Of a stretch of 56,457 nucleotides of DNA, positions 16,260-24,606 are shown piece after piece. Origin of the DNA: Trichocoleus desertorum ATA4-8-CV12 (GTDB lineage Bacteria > Cyanobacteriota > Cyanobacteriia > FACHB-46). The translations under genes and the position numbers were made by a program. Under the pieces are notes generated by a model. The model did no database searches, was not told the origin of the DNA, and saw nothing but the letters and a program-made list of their open reading frames with translations. The stretch lies in assembly GCA_019358975.1 (NCBI GenBank), contig JAHHIL010000033.1:1-56457 (forward strand). The letters are read 5' to 3'. Every line of letters begins with the position of its first letter. Positions within the stretch are counted from its first letter, which is position 1.

Positions 16260-17533
16260 TTGGGAAGACGTTGCAGAATCACAACTTTAGAGAAACGACT
16301 CAATACGTGCTCGATAAGGAAGCGGCGCGATTGCTTGGTGGTAGCGTAATGGGCTCTGACTCGGATACGATCGCCCGAGAATTCCTGCTGTCACGGGACT
16401 TAAACCCCACCATTGAGCGGCCCGTTTATCACCTGATTGATGCCTACAGCTATGAGGACGCAGTGACTCAGGAGTTGAGTGACGAGTTTTTGAGAGACCG
16501 AGCGATCGCCCGTTTTGCGGGATTGGTGGTATCAGCACGAGAACCGGAATTGCTACGACGTGACGACAAAACCGAATACAAGCAGAAGGTGAATGAGTTT
16601 ATCGACTCGGAACTATACGAGTATCAATGGTTTTGCGCCGTCCATGAAGATACGAAGCATCGGCATACTCATTTCGTTGCCAGTCGCATCAATCTCTTAG
16701 ACGGGCGAGCCATTCCAACGTGGCAGGACCACGAGCGCAGCCAGCGGATTTGCCGGGAAACTGAAAAAGAGTATGGGCTTCAACCTCTAAAAAGCTCCTA
16801 CGAAATCGAACGGCGATCGCCTACCCGAAGACAAATGGAGGCGTGGCAGAAAACTGGAATTCCCCCTGTGATGGTGCTGATGCAAGACGCCATTGACCAA
16901 GAGGCAATTCCAGGGCGTGACCTGGAGCAGTTGCAAGCAGCACTGCTGCAAAACCACAGCATTACAATCAGGCGGTGCGATCGCCCCAGCAAACCAGGCA
17001 TCATTTTTGAGCAAGACGATGTAAAAGGCGAAGTTGTCAGGATGTCGGGATCTCAGCTGGGACGAGGCTACACACTCCCAGCACTCCAGCAACGGCTAGC
17101 AAGAGAGATTGAAACCGAACGTCCTGGGGTCGAGTGGGTAAACGGACAGGCAGTTGGGATCGACCCACTTGAGGATATTTTGAGGGTACAAAATGAATAT
17201 GTTCATCGCTTAGTCCCTCAAATTCGAGAAATATGGAACCGGGACAAGGTGGGCAGAGGCAAACTTAAGGCTGCAACGTTTGAGGACTATCAGATTTGCT
17301 TGGGTGAAGAAGGTCAACCAGAACTCTATCACCGCGATCGCCTTCTAATGGGGTATTCAGAGGGTCAATACCAAGGGTATGGCCTGACGGAGCAGGACTG
17401 CTCGGCGATCGAGCAACTCAACCAACAATTGCGACAACCAGAGCTGCCACAGCCACTAAACCAGGAAAAGCAGCAGCAAGCAAGCAATTCTCCGAAGCGA
17501 TTGCCCTCTCACTCACGGGATTTAGAACGATGA
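16256..17533 (+). CDS. mobA: MobP-type relaxase (mobilization nuclease)
   Basis: A 425-aa protein starting at ATG 16256, which overlaps the mobC stop. The N-terminal relaxase domain shows motif III HEDTKHRHTHFVASRI (about 137-152) with the three metal-binding His residues, and an early NFRETTQYVLDK (about 10-21) that could supply the nicking Tyr. It would cut one strand at oriT and stay attached to the 5' end. The C-terminal 200 aa has no recognised domain and ends in a Gln/Pro-rich tail. No type IV secretion genes are visible, so the plasmid looks mobilizable rather than self-transmissible, as far as this window shows. Confidence 0.82.
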   Translation: MIGKTLQNHNFRETTQYVLDKEAARLLGGSVMGSDSDTIAREFLLSRDLNPTIERPVYHLIDAYSYEDAVTQELSDEFLRDRAIARFAGLVVSAREPELLRRDDKTEYKQKVNEFIDSELYEYQWFCAVHEDTKHRHTHFVASRINLLDGRAIPTWQDHERSQRICRETEKEYGLQPLKSSYEIERRSPTRRQMEAWQKTGIPPVMVLMQDAIDQEAIPGRDLEQLQAALLQNHSITIRRCDRPSKPGIIFEQDDVKGEVVRMSGSQLGRGYTLPALQQRLAREIETERPGVEWVNGQAVGIDPLEDILRVQNEYVHRLVPQIREIWNRDKVGRGKLKAATFEDYQICLGEEGQPELYHRDRLLMGYSEGQYQGYGLTEQDCSAIEQLNQQLRQPELPQPLNQEKQQQASNSPKRLPSHSRDLER

Positions 17534-18041
17534 CTAAGGCACTGTTAAACAAGGTTCTCTTTGAGGGGGCGAGTCTTTATCCTGGACTCCACAAAATTCA
17601 CTAGGACTGAATGGAACTAGGTTTTCACTGAGCTGAGTCGAGTAGAAGAGCCTGAGTAGAATACAGTGAGCACTCGTTGCTTTGATATTTAGTGCCTCAT
17701 TAGGAAGAAGATCAGAATTGAGTTCTAAGAAACTTCTGTCTTCGTAACAGCCAAAAAATAGCGGCATACTACCTTTTGTGAAATTATGTCCTAGTGGGCA
17801 GCAGCTCCAAGTAACCGCTAGGACTCAGTTTTAATCGGGCGATCGCTCTACCTGTAAGATGCCTAATCGTGCCCCAACCTTAGAACTAAGGCTAAAAGAT
17901 GTCTGAAATTCGGACATCTAGAGCGATCGCTCAGCAGTTCACCGCATTGGTTGATCAAATTTGAGAAAAGTCAGAAGGGCGATCGCACGAGTCACGTAGA
18001 AAGGCAATCGCTCTAGATGGTTTTCAATGGCGACCTTGCCA
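17534..18041. other. 508-bp stretch without a supported gene
   Basis: A minus-strand open frame at 17534-17767 has no recognisable features. AGATGTC (17897-17903) and GACATCT (17913-17919) form a 7-bp hairpin with a 9-nt loop but no T-run. Several HIP1 octamers are present. The region separates the relaxase gene from the integron-type cassettes. Confidence 0.4.
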
Positions 18042-18138
18042 GCCATACTACTTACCTGCAAGGATATTCGGCAACGTTCTGCCTATCCTCCAAAATCAAA
18101 TGAATAGGTAGAACGTTACCACCTAATAGTAGTTAGAC
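18042..18138 (+). other. degenerate attC-like recombination site
   Basis: The right end is GTTAGAC (18132-18138), matching the attC core GTTRRRY; the left end GCCATAC is one base off RYYYAAC. Between them an imperfect palindrome pairs 18070-18086 with 18104-18120 (17 bp, two mismatches), including AACGTTCT and AGAACGTT. Size (about 97 bp) and folding match attC sites of integron cassettes, and a clearer site closes the next cassette at 18588-18681. Confidence 0.55.
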
Positions 18139-18155
18139 GTTTTCTTGCACCAGCC

Positions 18156-18593
18156 GTGGATGAAACTCTTGAGACAATTGTTCGAGCATTCCAAGCCGAC
18201 GTTCAGCGTGGGTTGGCATTGTTTCGTCAGTACACCGGAAGCGACGACCTGCTATCGTGGCGCAGTCGCCGACTTCCACTCAGTGGTCACCTCGATGCGG
18301 AGAAGAGGCATCACTACTTCTTTCACGGCATTGGTGTCCGAGTGCAGCTTGCACCAAAGCTACACATTGACTGGGACTTCGGAAACGGTGGGCGCATGGA
18401 TGGCTTTGATCTTTGGCGGTTGCAGCTTTTTCTTGAGGAGCGGTCGGAACTCCAGCACTTGCTTCCACTCGATAGACTGGGCCTAGTCTTTGATGCAGCC
18501 GTGGCTGATGGTAGTATCATCTCGCCCTGGAGAGGGCAGCACGATAGTCTTTACTACATCGCCGATGATTTACGCACGAGCGCAAATGCCTAA
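18156..18593 (+). CDS. DUF6896-like cassette-borne protein
   Basis: A 145-aa protein starting at GTG 18156, 18 nt after the attC-like core. HYFFHGIGVRV (about 50-60) followed by IDWDFGNGGRMDGFDLWRLQ (about 69-88) is the signature I associate with DUF6896, a family of unknown function. The stop codon lies inside the next attC site (GCCTAAC), which is standard for an integron cassette gene. Base composition is richer in G+C than the surroundings, consistent with capture from elsewhere. No promoter is visible, so expression may depend on read-through. Confidence 0.7.
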   Translation: MDETLETIVRAFQADVQRGLALFRQYTGSDDLLSWRSRRLPLSGHLDAEKRHHYFFHGIGVRVQLAPKLHIDWDFGNGGRMDGFDLWRLQLFLEERSELQHLLPLDRLGLVFDAAVADGSIISPWRGQHDSLYYIADDLRTSANA

Positions 18594-18681
18594 CCATGCG
18601 CTGCGGCGAACGGCGGTATCACGTCGCGGTTGCAATTGCCGTGCCTCGTGACCGTTGTTCGCTGAGTTTGGGTCGTTAGAT
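18588..18681 (+). other. attC site of an integron cassette
   Basis: It begins GCCTAAC (18588-18594, fits RYYYAAC) and ends GTTAGAT (18675-18681, fits GTTRRRY). The inner arms pair: GGCGAACGG with CCGTTGTTCGC, and CACG with CGTG, around a GC-rich centre. The stop codon of the preceding gene is in the left core. Together with 18042-18138 it delimits a cassette of about 543 bp. No integrase gene is in the window, so this is an orphan cassette cluster here. Confidence 0.75.
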
Positions 18682-18716
18682 GGCCTTGATTGCTGTTGAG
18701 TAGTTAGTTTGTAAGA

Positions 18717-19430
18717 ATGGCATTCTTACAAGAACTCACACCAGAAGAAATAGCGCTCATACCGAGCTATCGTCAATTTTGGTATGAAACTGCTTTTTCA
18801 ACAGCTAAGCTCAACCATAAGCAAGTTCAAGACTCAATTCAAAGTCTCTATAAGATCTTCGAGCTAGAAATACCAAGCATCCATTTTTGTAATAATCTTT
18901 TTGCTTTGATCGAAGAAAGTAGAGACTTTTTCCAGCAATCATACGGCTGTGAAGATGGCTCAGTTTTTCCTAGTCAAGTAATGGCTCAAATTCATGAACT
19001 TCAGATGAGCTTCTTTGACAACGTTGGGCATTGGGACATGGCATTAACCTTCAAACTAGACTTTAAAGATGGGCAGGAGGTTGAACACAACATCTCGTCC
19101 TGTTTGCAGCAAACATTACTCAGCAATCTACCAGCTTGCTTCCAAGGCTACGAAATGTATACATACTGGGTATTTCCAAGAGTTTGGTATGCGAGTGAAG
19201 CAAGCCTATATGATTTTCACTTGTCTTCTGCCCAACGAACTCTTTTCAAGGCATATGATGATGTATTTTGGCAAATTTATCGACAACTTGTTCAGTCATC
19301 CAGTTGGTTTACTGCATTTGAGTCCGATTGCTTCGTGTGCGAACGCCCCATTGACTTCTTATTTAACTCTGATGGCACAAAAGTCTCATCTATTCTGTTT
19401 GTTGATGGAGCGCAGTTAACTTTGTTATAA
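18717..19430 (+). CDS. hypothetical protein of a second cassette
   Basis: A 237-aa protein starting 36 nt after the attC core GTTAGAT, so probably the gene of a second cassette. It is rich in aromatic residues (many Phe, Trp and Tyr) with acidic stretches, and shows no signal peptide or membrane span. I recognise no family. Composition is more AT-rich than the first cassette, which argues for independent origins. No clear attC follows its stop, so the cassette may have lost its right end; a strong hairpin begins 15 bp downstream. Confidence 0.6.
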   Translation: MAFLQELTPEEIALIPSYRQFWYETAFSTAKLNHKQVQDSIQSLYKIFELEIPSIHFCNNLFALIEESRDFFQQSYGCEDGSVFPSQVMAQIHELQMSFFDNVGHWDMALTFKLDFKDGQEVEHNISSCLQQTLLSNLPACFQGYEMYTYWVFPRVWYASEASLYDFHLSSAQRTLFKAYDDVFWQIYRQLVQSSSWFTAFESDCFVCERPIDFLFNSDGTKVSSILFVDGAQLTLL

Positions 19431-19445
19431 GCGGTAATCTAATCG

Positions 19446-19476
19446 GGTCGAGGAGAGCATTTAACTCTCCCCGACC
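19446..19476 (+). terminator. strong hairpin downstream of the second cassette gene
   Basis: GGTCGAGGAGAG (19446-19457) and CTCTCCCCGACC (19465-19476) pair with one mismatch around a 7-nt loop. A long T-run does not follow, so termination is plausible but not textbook. The downstream GC-rich sequence (CCATGCGGGTCCGCAACAGG, about 19488-19507) also folds and gives the impression of a structured or mobile-element remnant. Confidence 0.45.
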
Positions 19477-19675
19477 ACACCATTTGCCATGCGGGTCCGC
19501 AACAGGCGGTTCCTGAAGACGCGCAAAACAATACTGGACAGGTGACAATCTTAATCTAAACGCGAGTATGATTAGCTCCGTGTCCCGGTAATCCTAAACA
19601 GTGCTAACTTGCATGTCCTCCAATTTTTGTTCGGTACTTAAGGCATTAGAACATTAAATCACTAGTCATCAATCC

Positions 19676-19903
19676 ATGAATCATTTCATCTTTTGGGCAC
19701 TTGGGTTTGGCACCTTATGGGTCGGTCTGAAGCTATTTGACGATGAGGTGATTCTAATTGTCTCTATTTTTGTCGGTTTAGGTTTCATCCTGGCTGGGCT
19801 GATTACGGCTCCGCTGCCGCTGCAAATTCCGATTGAAATCACGTCAGTGATTGTCTTGTTCAATGTTTGTATGCAGTGTATTCAACGGGGCGATCGCTCT
19901 TAA
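19676..19903 (+). CDS. small two-span membrane protein
   Basis: A 75-aa protein with hydrophobic segments at about 4-19, 25-45 and 50-62, probably two or three membrane passes, and a short polar C-terminus. No family recognised. It stands alone between the cassette region and parB, which converges on it from the right. Reading frame, composition and hydrophobic pattern favour a real gene, but it could be a small cassette-type ORF. Confidence 0.45.
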   Translation: MNHFIFWALGFGTLWVGLKLFDDEVILIVSIFVGLGFILAGLITAPLPLQIPIEITSVIVLFNVCMQCIQRGDRS

Positions 19904-19986
19904 AGCGCTCTCTACAACCTACAGCTAGAGAGTGCTTTGTTGCTTCTATGAAAGGTCTGCAAGTCCTTTACCCTTGATCGGGATGG

Positions 19987-20916
19987 TTAGTCAGCTTCAG
20001 AGAAAAGGTTTTCTAGTTCAGTTAGTAGCTTCTCAAGCCGCTTTTGCTTTTTAGGGTTATTCCAAACCTTAGAGCGCTTTGACAAACGATAAGCATTATC
20101 TAGGACACTTTTGAGTGATTGCTGGGTAGAGCTGGTTGATTCAGCATTGCTAGCTTTAAGGCTTGCAACTCGTTCTTTGATTTGTGCCAAAGAGAGGTCT
20201 TGGGCGATCGCTTCCTCCAAAACCTCTTGCCGTTTTTGGGCATCCTTGATCCGAGCGATCGCTCTTGCCTTTGTGTATTCCAGCTTTCCTTGGCGAAGGG
20301 CTTGCAAGACATCACCGGGGAGATTTAGGAGCGGGAGGCGGCTGGTACGGAAAGATTCGGGGGTGAAGCGCCCGATGCCAGAGAGAGTAGTTTCAATGGT
20401 TTTGAGTTGGAGGAAAACGTTTTCCTCCAGTGCCTGATCTCGATTTTTAGCGTGGTTAGCACGGTTGAGGACAGAGACTACATCGGTCGTATCTCCATCA
20501 ATCGCGATCGCTAGCAATTCAAGAATGGCTTCAGTTTCTTCAACAGGGTTTAGGTCTTCCCGTTGTAGGTTTTCCATCAAGGCGATCTGAAGGGCTTCCC
20601 TATCACTTAGTTCTTTGCTGACGATAGGGACTTCCACTAGCCCGACTGTTTGAGCGGCTCTGAGCCGTCGCTCTCCAGCTACTAGTTCGTAGTCATTGTT
20701 GCCAAGAGGACGAACTAGCAGAGGCTCTAGAATTCCATGCTCTTGAACGGACTGAACCAACTGCTGCATTTTCTCAGGATCGAAGTAGCGACGAGGTTGC
20801 TTTTCAGGAAGCTGAATCCTATCAATAGCAACAGATTGACCTGCTTGAGCTGGTAGCTCGTCTAGGAGGCGCACATTATTAAGTTGGTACTCGGGAAGCG
20901 GTTTGCGTCGTGCCAT
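19987..20916 (-). CDS. parB: ParB-family partition protein
   Basis: A 309-aa protein with the ParB/Spo0J core: IQLPEKQPRRYFDPEKMQQL (about 33-52), then IDEPL-type box ILEPLLVRP, the CTP-binding motif VAGERRLRAAQ (about 79-89), and EALQIALMENLQREDLNPVE (about 105-124). A helix-turn-helix region follows, then a C-terminal helical domain. It binds parS and forms the partition complex with ParA. Its start overlaps the parA stop by one base (TAATG), so they form one operon. I could not pick out parS by eye. Confidence 0.92.
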   Translation of the reverse strand: MARRKPLPEYQLNNVRLLDELPAQAGQSVAIDRIQLPEKQPRRYFDPEKMQQLVQSVQEHGILEPLLVRPLGNNDYELVAGERRLRAAQTVGLVEVPIVSKELSDREALQIALMENLQREDLNPVEETEAILELLAIAIDGDTTDVVSVLNRANHAKNRDQALEENVFLQLKTIETTLSGIGRFTPESFRTSRLPLLNLPGDVLQALRQGKLEYTKARAIARIKDAQKRQEVLEEAIAQDLSLAQIKERVASLKASNAESTSSTQQSLKSVLDNAYRLSKRSKVWNNPKKQKRLEKLLTELENLFSEAD

Positions 20917-21674
20917 TACACAGCCTCTAATGCATCAGTAATTTGGTTGAGGATATCGACCACTGGATGTTTGGGGAAGCTAAGTGCTAGGGGTTCATGC
21001 AGTTGAGCCGCATCTGCAAAGGCGATCGCTCTTGGAATAGCTGGAAAAACGGTTGCGATGCTAGATAACTGATTCTGTACACTATTAAGGCTGGTTTTTC
21101 CTTGAACTGTTTGCCCTTCGTGCATAGTGGGGATAAAGCCTGCAATTTTGAGCTTGCGGTTGGCGCGTTGGCGAACCCGAGCAACCGTATCGAGGAGCAT
21201 GTCGCAACCAATTAGGCTTTTGTAGTGGGTCTGAATAGGAACCAAAACATGGGTTGAGGCAACCAAGCTGATGTAGCTAAGGATAGCTAAGCTGGGTGGA
21301 CAATCGATCAAAATGAAATCGTACCGATCTTGTACTGGCTCCAAGGCATCTTTGAGGCGAACTTCACGGAACTCCGCCAGGACCAGTTCCATTTCTGCAC
21401 CGCTAAGTTGGATGTTGGTAGGAGCTAGATCCAATCCATGTAGGTCAGTATGAATGGGTAGCTCTTCATCCTGAACAATGGCGTGGTAGACGGTTTTAGA
21501 AAGTTTATAGGCTTCTACCCCCATGAAGTTGGTAAGGGACGCTTGGGGGTCCATATCTACCAGTAGAACGCGATGGCCTCGCTGGGCTAGCTGATATCCC
21601 AGGTTCATGGTGAGGGTGGTTTTGCCAACGCCTCCCGACTGGTTGAAGAGGGAAATGATTTTTACCACAGTCAA
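20916..21674 (-). CDS. parA: ParA-family partition ATPase
   Basis: A 252-aa ParA. Deviant Walker A NQSGGVGKTTLTMN (about 11-24), Walker A' VDMDPQASLTNF and Walker B FILIDCPPSLAIL are all present. It is of the short Ib-like size without an N-terminal regulator domain, though the body resembles Soj. It drives plasmid segregation over the nucleoid with the overlapping parB product. Upstream, ACTTTT and AAAAAGT around 21674-21696 are a weak inverted repeat that could be an operator. Confidence 0.93.
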   Translation of the reverse strand: MTVVKIISLFNQSGGVGKTTLTMNLGYQLAQRGHRVLLVDMDPQASLTNFMGVEAYKLSKTVYHAIVQDEELPIHTDLHGLDLAPTNIQLSGAEMELVLAEFREVRLKDALEPVQDRYDFILIDCPPSLAILSYISLVASTHVLVPIQTHYKSLIGCDMLLDTVARVRQRANRKLKIAGFIPTMHEGQTVQGKTSLNSVQNQLSSIATVFPAIPRAIAFADAAQLHEPLALSFPKHPVVDILNQITDALEAV

Positions 21675-21906
21675 CTTTTAGGCGACATCAAAAAGTGTAG
21701 GGGATTGTGATGGAATTATCCCTGATTTCACCACTATTTCATGCCAAAACTTAAGGCACTGGGTAGAAGCGATCGCATATTAGGTTGTGGGCATCCTAAC
21801 TTTGGTTCTCGTGATACTCCCAGTAAGTCTAGGGGAACGGACTAAAGTACTCATCCTAAGCAAACTTTTTTGCTAGCAGACCTAACAACCAATAAGGAAA
21901 AAGACA

Positions 21907-22968
21907 ATGACAGCCTTGTGGTATTACAAGCAGATTGATCAAGAAGTGGGTCCGCTCTCCCCCAACGACCTGGTGCAAGCAGTGGCTCATGGTCTCATCG
22001 CGCCAGAAACGGAGGTACGCCAGGAACCAGGAGAGTGGATGCCTGCCTCGAAGGTGAGTGGATTGTTTGAACGGGCAACGCGTACAAACCAAACAGCTAC
22101 TATGGCTAACGGAGCCACGGGGCTGAAGCCTCCATTAGCTTCTCAAGGCTTAGGTGATGTTATTGAAGTGCTTGATTCTGCTGTGAATGGTGGTTTTAAG
22201 GTAGAAGTCTTGGGGTACCGCAGTTTGTCAGGGTCTCATGATCCCTCTACAGCCCAAACAGTTTTCTTTGCAAACCAAGCTGGACTAAAGCTTAAGCAAG
22301 TGAAGATTACGCTTCAAAATCATGAAGTACAAATCGAAGCTGGAGCCTTGCACTATATGCATGGTCGCCTGGAGATGGACAACAAGGCTGGGGGAGTAGC
22401 TGGCTTAGGGAAAGCGATGCTCAACAAGATGTTGACGAATGAAGCAGCATTTAAGCCCCGTTACCGAGGAACAGGCGAGCTTTACTTAGAACCATCTTTT
22501 GGCCATTTTCTGATTTATCAACTTCGTAATGAGGAACTGATCGCTGATAAAGGATTATTTTTCTGTTCCGAGGGGTCGCTAGAAGTTGGGGTTGCGATGC
22601 AGAAAAACCTCTCATCAGCGTTCCTAGGCGGTGAGGGACTATTTCAAACGAAGGTGAAAGGCAACGGTATTTGCGTATTTGAATTGCCTGTGCCTGCTAA
22701 TGAGGTTCGCTGCGTTCAACTGAGCAACGAGACACTGAAGGTGGATGGTAATTTTGCCTTGATGCGGACGGGCAACATCGAATTTACAGTAGAGAAGTCA
22801 ACGAAGAGTCTGTTTGGAACGCTGACCAGTGGAGAAGGGTTGCTGCAAACCTTTCGAGGAACAGGCAAAGTTTGGCTGGCTCCAACTCAAGGGATTTATC
22901 AGAGAATACAGTTGGGCGGGATGAGCAGTTTGAGTACTACTCCAAAATCGTCAAGTACAGCAACTTAA
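21907..22968 (+). CDS. AIM24-family protein with N-terminal GYF-like domain
   Basis: A 353-aa protein. Residues 1-50 (WYYKQIDQEVGPLSPNDLVQ, then VRQEPGEWMPASKV) form a GYF_2-type domain found at the start of many bacterial membrane or scaffold proteins. From about 90 on is an AIM24/TRAP-like beta-helical domain with repeated glycine-rich turns such as FLGGEGLFQTKVKGNG and TLTSGEGLLQTFRGTG. Function in bacteria is unknown; the yeast homologue affects mitochondrial architecture. It diverges from parA and is not obviously part of an operon. Confidence 0.8.
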   Translation: MTALWYYKQIDQEVGPLSPNDLVQAVAHGLIAPETEVRQEPGEWMPASKVSGLFERATRTNQTATMANGATGLKPPLASQGLGDVIEVLDSAVNGGFKVEVLGYRSLSGSHDPSTAQTVFFANQAGLKLKQVKITLQNHEVQIEAGALHYMHGRLEMDNKAGGVAGLGKAMLNKMLTNEAAFKPRYRGTGELYLEPSFGHFLIYQLRNEELIADKGLFFCSEGSLEVGVAMQKNLSSAFLGGEGLFQTKVKGNGICVFELPVPANEVRCVQLSNETLKVDGNFALMRTGNIEFTVEKSTKSLFGTLTSGEGLLQTFRGTGKVWLAPTQGIYQRIQLGGMSSLSTTPKSSSTAT

Positions 22969-23187
22969 CAAACAGCCATTCCTTTCCGATGTGCAGTTGA
23001 TTTTCCTTAAAGGATCACTAAAGGCTCAATGCCATTGAGGTAAGCTCGGCTAAGTGACAACTGGTCTGCTGAACTTACCTCTATCGCTAAATAAAAGTGG
23101 GGCTGCTTAGGGAGTAACACAGCCTAACTACTTGAAGGTCTTTTTGAAAGTTGGATGTTCAATCAACTAGTGTTTTTGAACTAAACG

Positions 23188-23460
23188 TCAGCGCGATCGC
23201 TTCTTTTGCTGTTTCTTGGGTGGTGTGCGGTGATCGCCGAAGTACTTTTCGCTGCGGTAGCGGAGCCAAACTCGTAGAACTTGAGGAATTTGGTCTTTTT
23301 GCTCTGGGGTTAGGGTGTTGTAGAGAGCTAGGGCACGATCGCGTTCTCGACGACAGGCTGCATTGTTGTGAGCATCCCAATAACTTCTAGCCACTCGAAT
23401 GAGACGGCACACTTCTTTGATGAGTTCTGGCCCGGATAGGGGTCGCTCTTCTGGGGCCAT
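23188..23460 (-). CDS. hypothetical protein, third gene of a small operon
   Basis: A 90-aa basic protein ending in a Lys/Arg-rich tail (PPKKQQKKRSR). The body is helical with Trp and Arg clusters (QVLRVWLRYRSEKYFG). Start is 2 bp after the stop of the 63-aa gene, so it is part of a three-gene leftward operon. It feels like a conserved cyanobacterial family, but I cannot name it. The basic tail suggests nucleic-acid contact. Confidence 0.6.
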   Translation of the reverse strand: MAPEERPLSGPELIKEVCRLIRVARSYWDAHNNAACRRERDRALALYNTLTPEQKDQIPQVLRVWLRYRSEKYFGDHRTPPKKQQKKRSR

Positions 23461-23462
23461 CG

Positions 23463-23654
23463 CTATGCTGGTTCGCTGGGGGTGAGGCGTGCGAGTTCTT
23501 GGGCTTCCAATACGGCTAACTCTGTAGCGGCGTTGGCAAGCTGCTGGGCAACGTTGACGCGAATACGTGGGTCAGCTTGCTCACAAACTTCGCGGCTGAG
23601 CATCCGAACTCGGTAGCGATAAGCGCTGAGGGATTGGGGATCAAGAACTCGCAT
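23463..23654 (-). CDS. hypothetical protein, second gene of the operon
   Basis: A 63-aa, almost wholly helical protein (SLSAYRYRVRMLSREVCEQA, then ARIRVNVAQQLANAATELAV-like segments). It lies between two genes with gaps of 2 and 3 bp, so co-translation is nearly certain. No domain recognised. Confidence 0.6.
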   Translation of the reverse strand: MRVLDPQSLSAYRYRVRMLSREVCEQADPRIRVNVAQQLANAATELAVLEAQELARLTPSEPA

Positions 23655-23657
23655 GGG

Positions 23658-23978
23658 TCAGGACTCTACGAAGGTTTCGATGTTGAGCAACACCCGTTCT
23701 GACTCTAAGTATACGAACAAAATCAGGATCAGGTCTTCATCGCTCGTGACTTGAAATTGAAAGGCAGCGGCGATCGGTTCGACTTGGGGATGGGTGGCGA
23801 TCGCAATGTACTCCCCAGGAGCGACATCAACAATGGTGGCGCTGGCATAGGTGAGGTCAACAGTTTGTTGAATGGCAAGTTTATTGCCCTGCTGGATGGC
23901 AATGCTGAAGGGAATGCCTTCGATGGAGGTGAGGGCTTGGCCGACTTCGTTACGGATGTTAAGGATGAGAACGGCCAT
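23658..23978 (-). CDS. hypothetical beta-rich protein, first gene of the operon
   Basis: A 106-aa protein with alternating hydrophobic residues typical of beta strands (FSIAIQQGNKLAIQQTVDLT, DVAPGEYIAIATHPQVEP) and a strongly hydrophobic strand near DLILILFVYLE. It has no signal peptide. It opens a compact operon with the 63-aa and 90-aa genes and diverges from the Uma2 gene at 24031. Function unknown. Confidence 0.6.
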   Translation of the reverse strand: MAVLILNIRNEVGQALTSIEGIPFSIAIQQGNKLAIQQTVDLTYASATIVDVAPGEYIAIATHPQVEPIAAAFQFQVTSDEDLILILFVYLESERVLLNIETFVES

Positions 23979-24030
23979 TGGGCGCTGTTACAGTAAGAAG
24001 TGCGAGGTTGAGTTGCAGGAGCGATCGCGG

Positions 24031-24606
24031 ATGATTGCTAGCCCGAAGTCACGATATTTTACCCCGGAGGAGTACTTGGAGTGGGAGGCACAACAGCCGC
24101 TCCGGTATGAGTATGTGGGTGGCGAAGTGTTTGCCATGACTGGGGGCACGGTGGCACACAACACGATCGCGCTCAATTTGGCTTCAATGTTGCGGGGGCA
24201 TGTGCGGGGTGGGGCTCGCCGGGTGTTTATGGCAGATGTAAAGGTGCAAGCTCAAGCCCAAGGGCCGTTCTATTACCCAGACGTAATGGTGAGTTGTGAT
24301 GACCGCGATCGCTCGGCAGTGAGATTGATTCAATACCCATCGCTGATTGTGGAGGTGTTGTCGCCAAGTACTGAAGCGTATGACCGAGGGGGCAAGTTTG
24401 CTCAGTATCGCCGGATCGCAACGCTGCGGGAGTATGTGCTGATCAATGCGGAAACGGTAGAGGTGGAGTGTTTTCGGTTAAATGCAGCGGGCAAGTGGGA
24501 GTTGAACCCCTACAGCGAGGGTGAAGAGGTCTATCTAGAACGCCTCGATTTCCACTGCCTGATCGCGCTGATTTATGAGGATGTCGTGTTCACACCTCCA
24601 GCTTGA
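24031..24606 (+). CDS. Uma2-family putative nuclease
   Basis: A 191-aa protein from ATG 24031, just after a HIP1 site. It has the family pattern FTPEEYLEWEAQQPLRYEYV (about 10-29), then YPDVMVSCDDRD (about 83-94) and SLIVEVLSPSTEAYDRGGKF (about 105-124), where the Asp and Glu would be the restriction-like active site. Uma2 proteins are abundant in cyanobacteria and usually orphan; their biological role is unsettled. The 3' end overlaps the end of convergent hsdS by 17 bp. Confidence 0.88.
   Translation: MIASPKSRYFTPEEYLEWEAQQPLRYEYVGGEVFAMTGGTVAHNTIALNLASMLRGHVRGGARRVFMADVKVQAQAQGPFYYPDVMVSCDDRDRSAVRLIQYPSLIVEVLSPSTEAYDRGGKFAQYRRIATLREYVLINAETVEVECFRLNAAGKWELNPYSEGEEVYLERLDFHCLIALIYEDVVFTPPA

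Noticed and set aside
17534-17767. 77-aa minus-strand ORF after the relaxase
   Set aside because: No recognisable features, convergent with the relaxase end, low-quality start.
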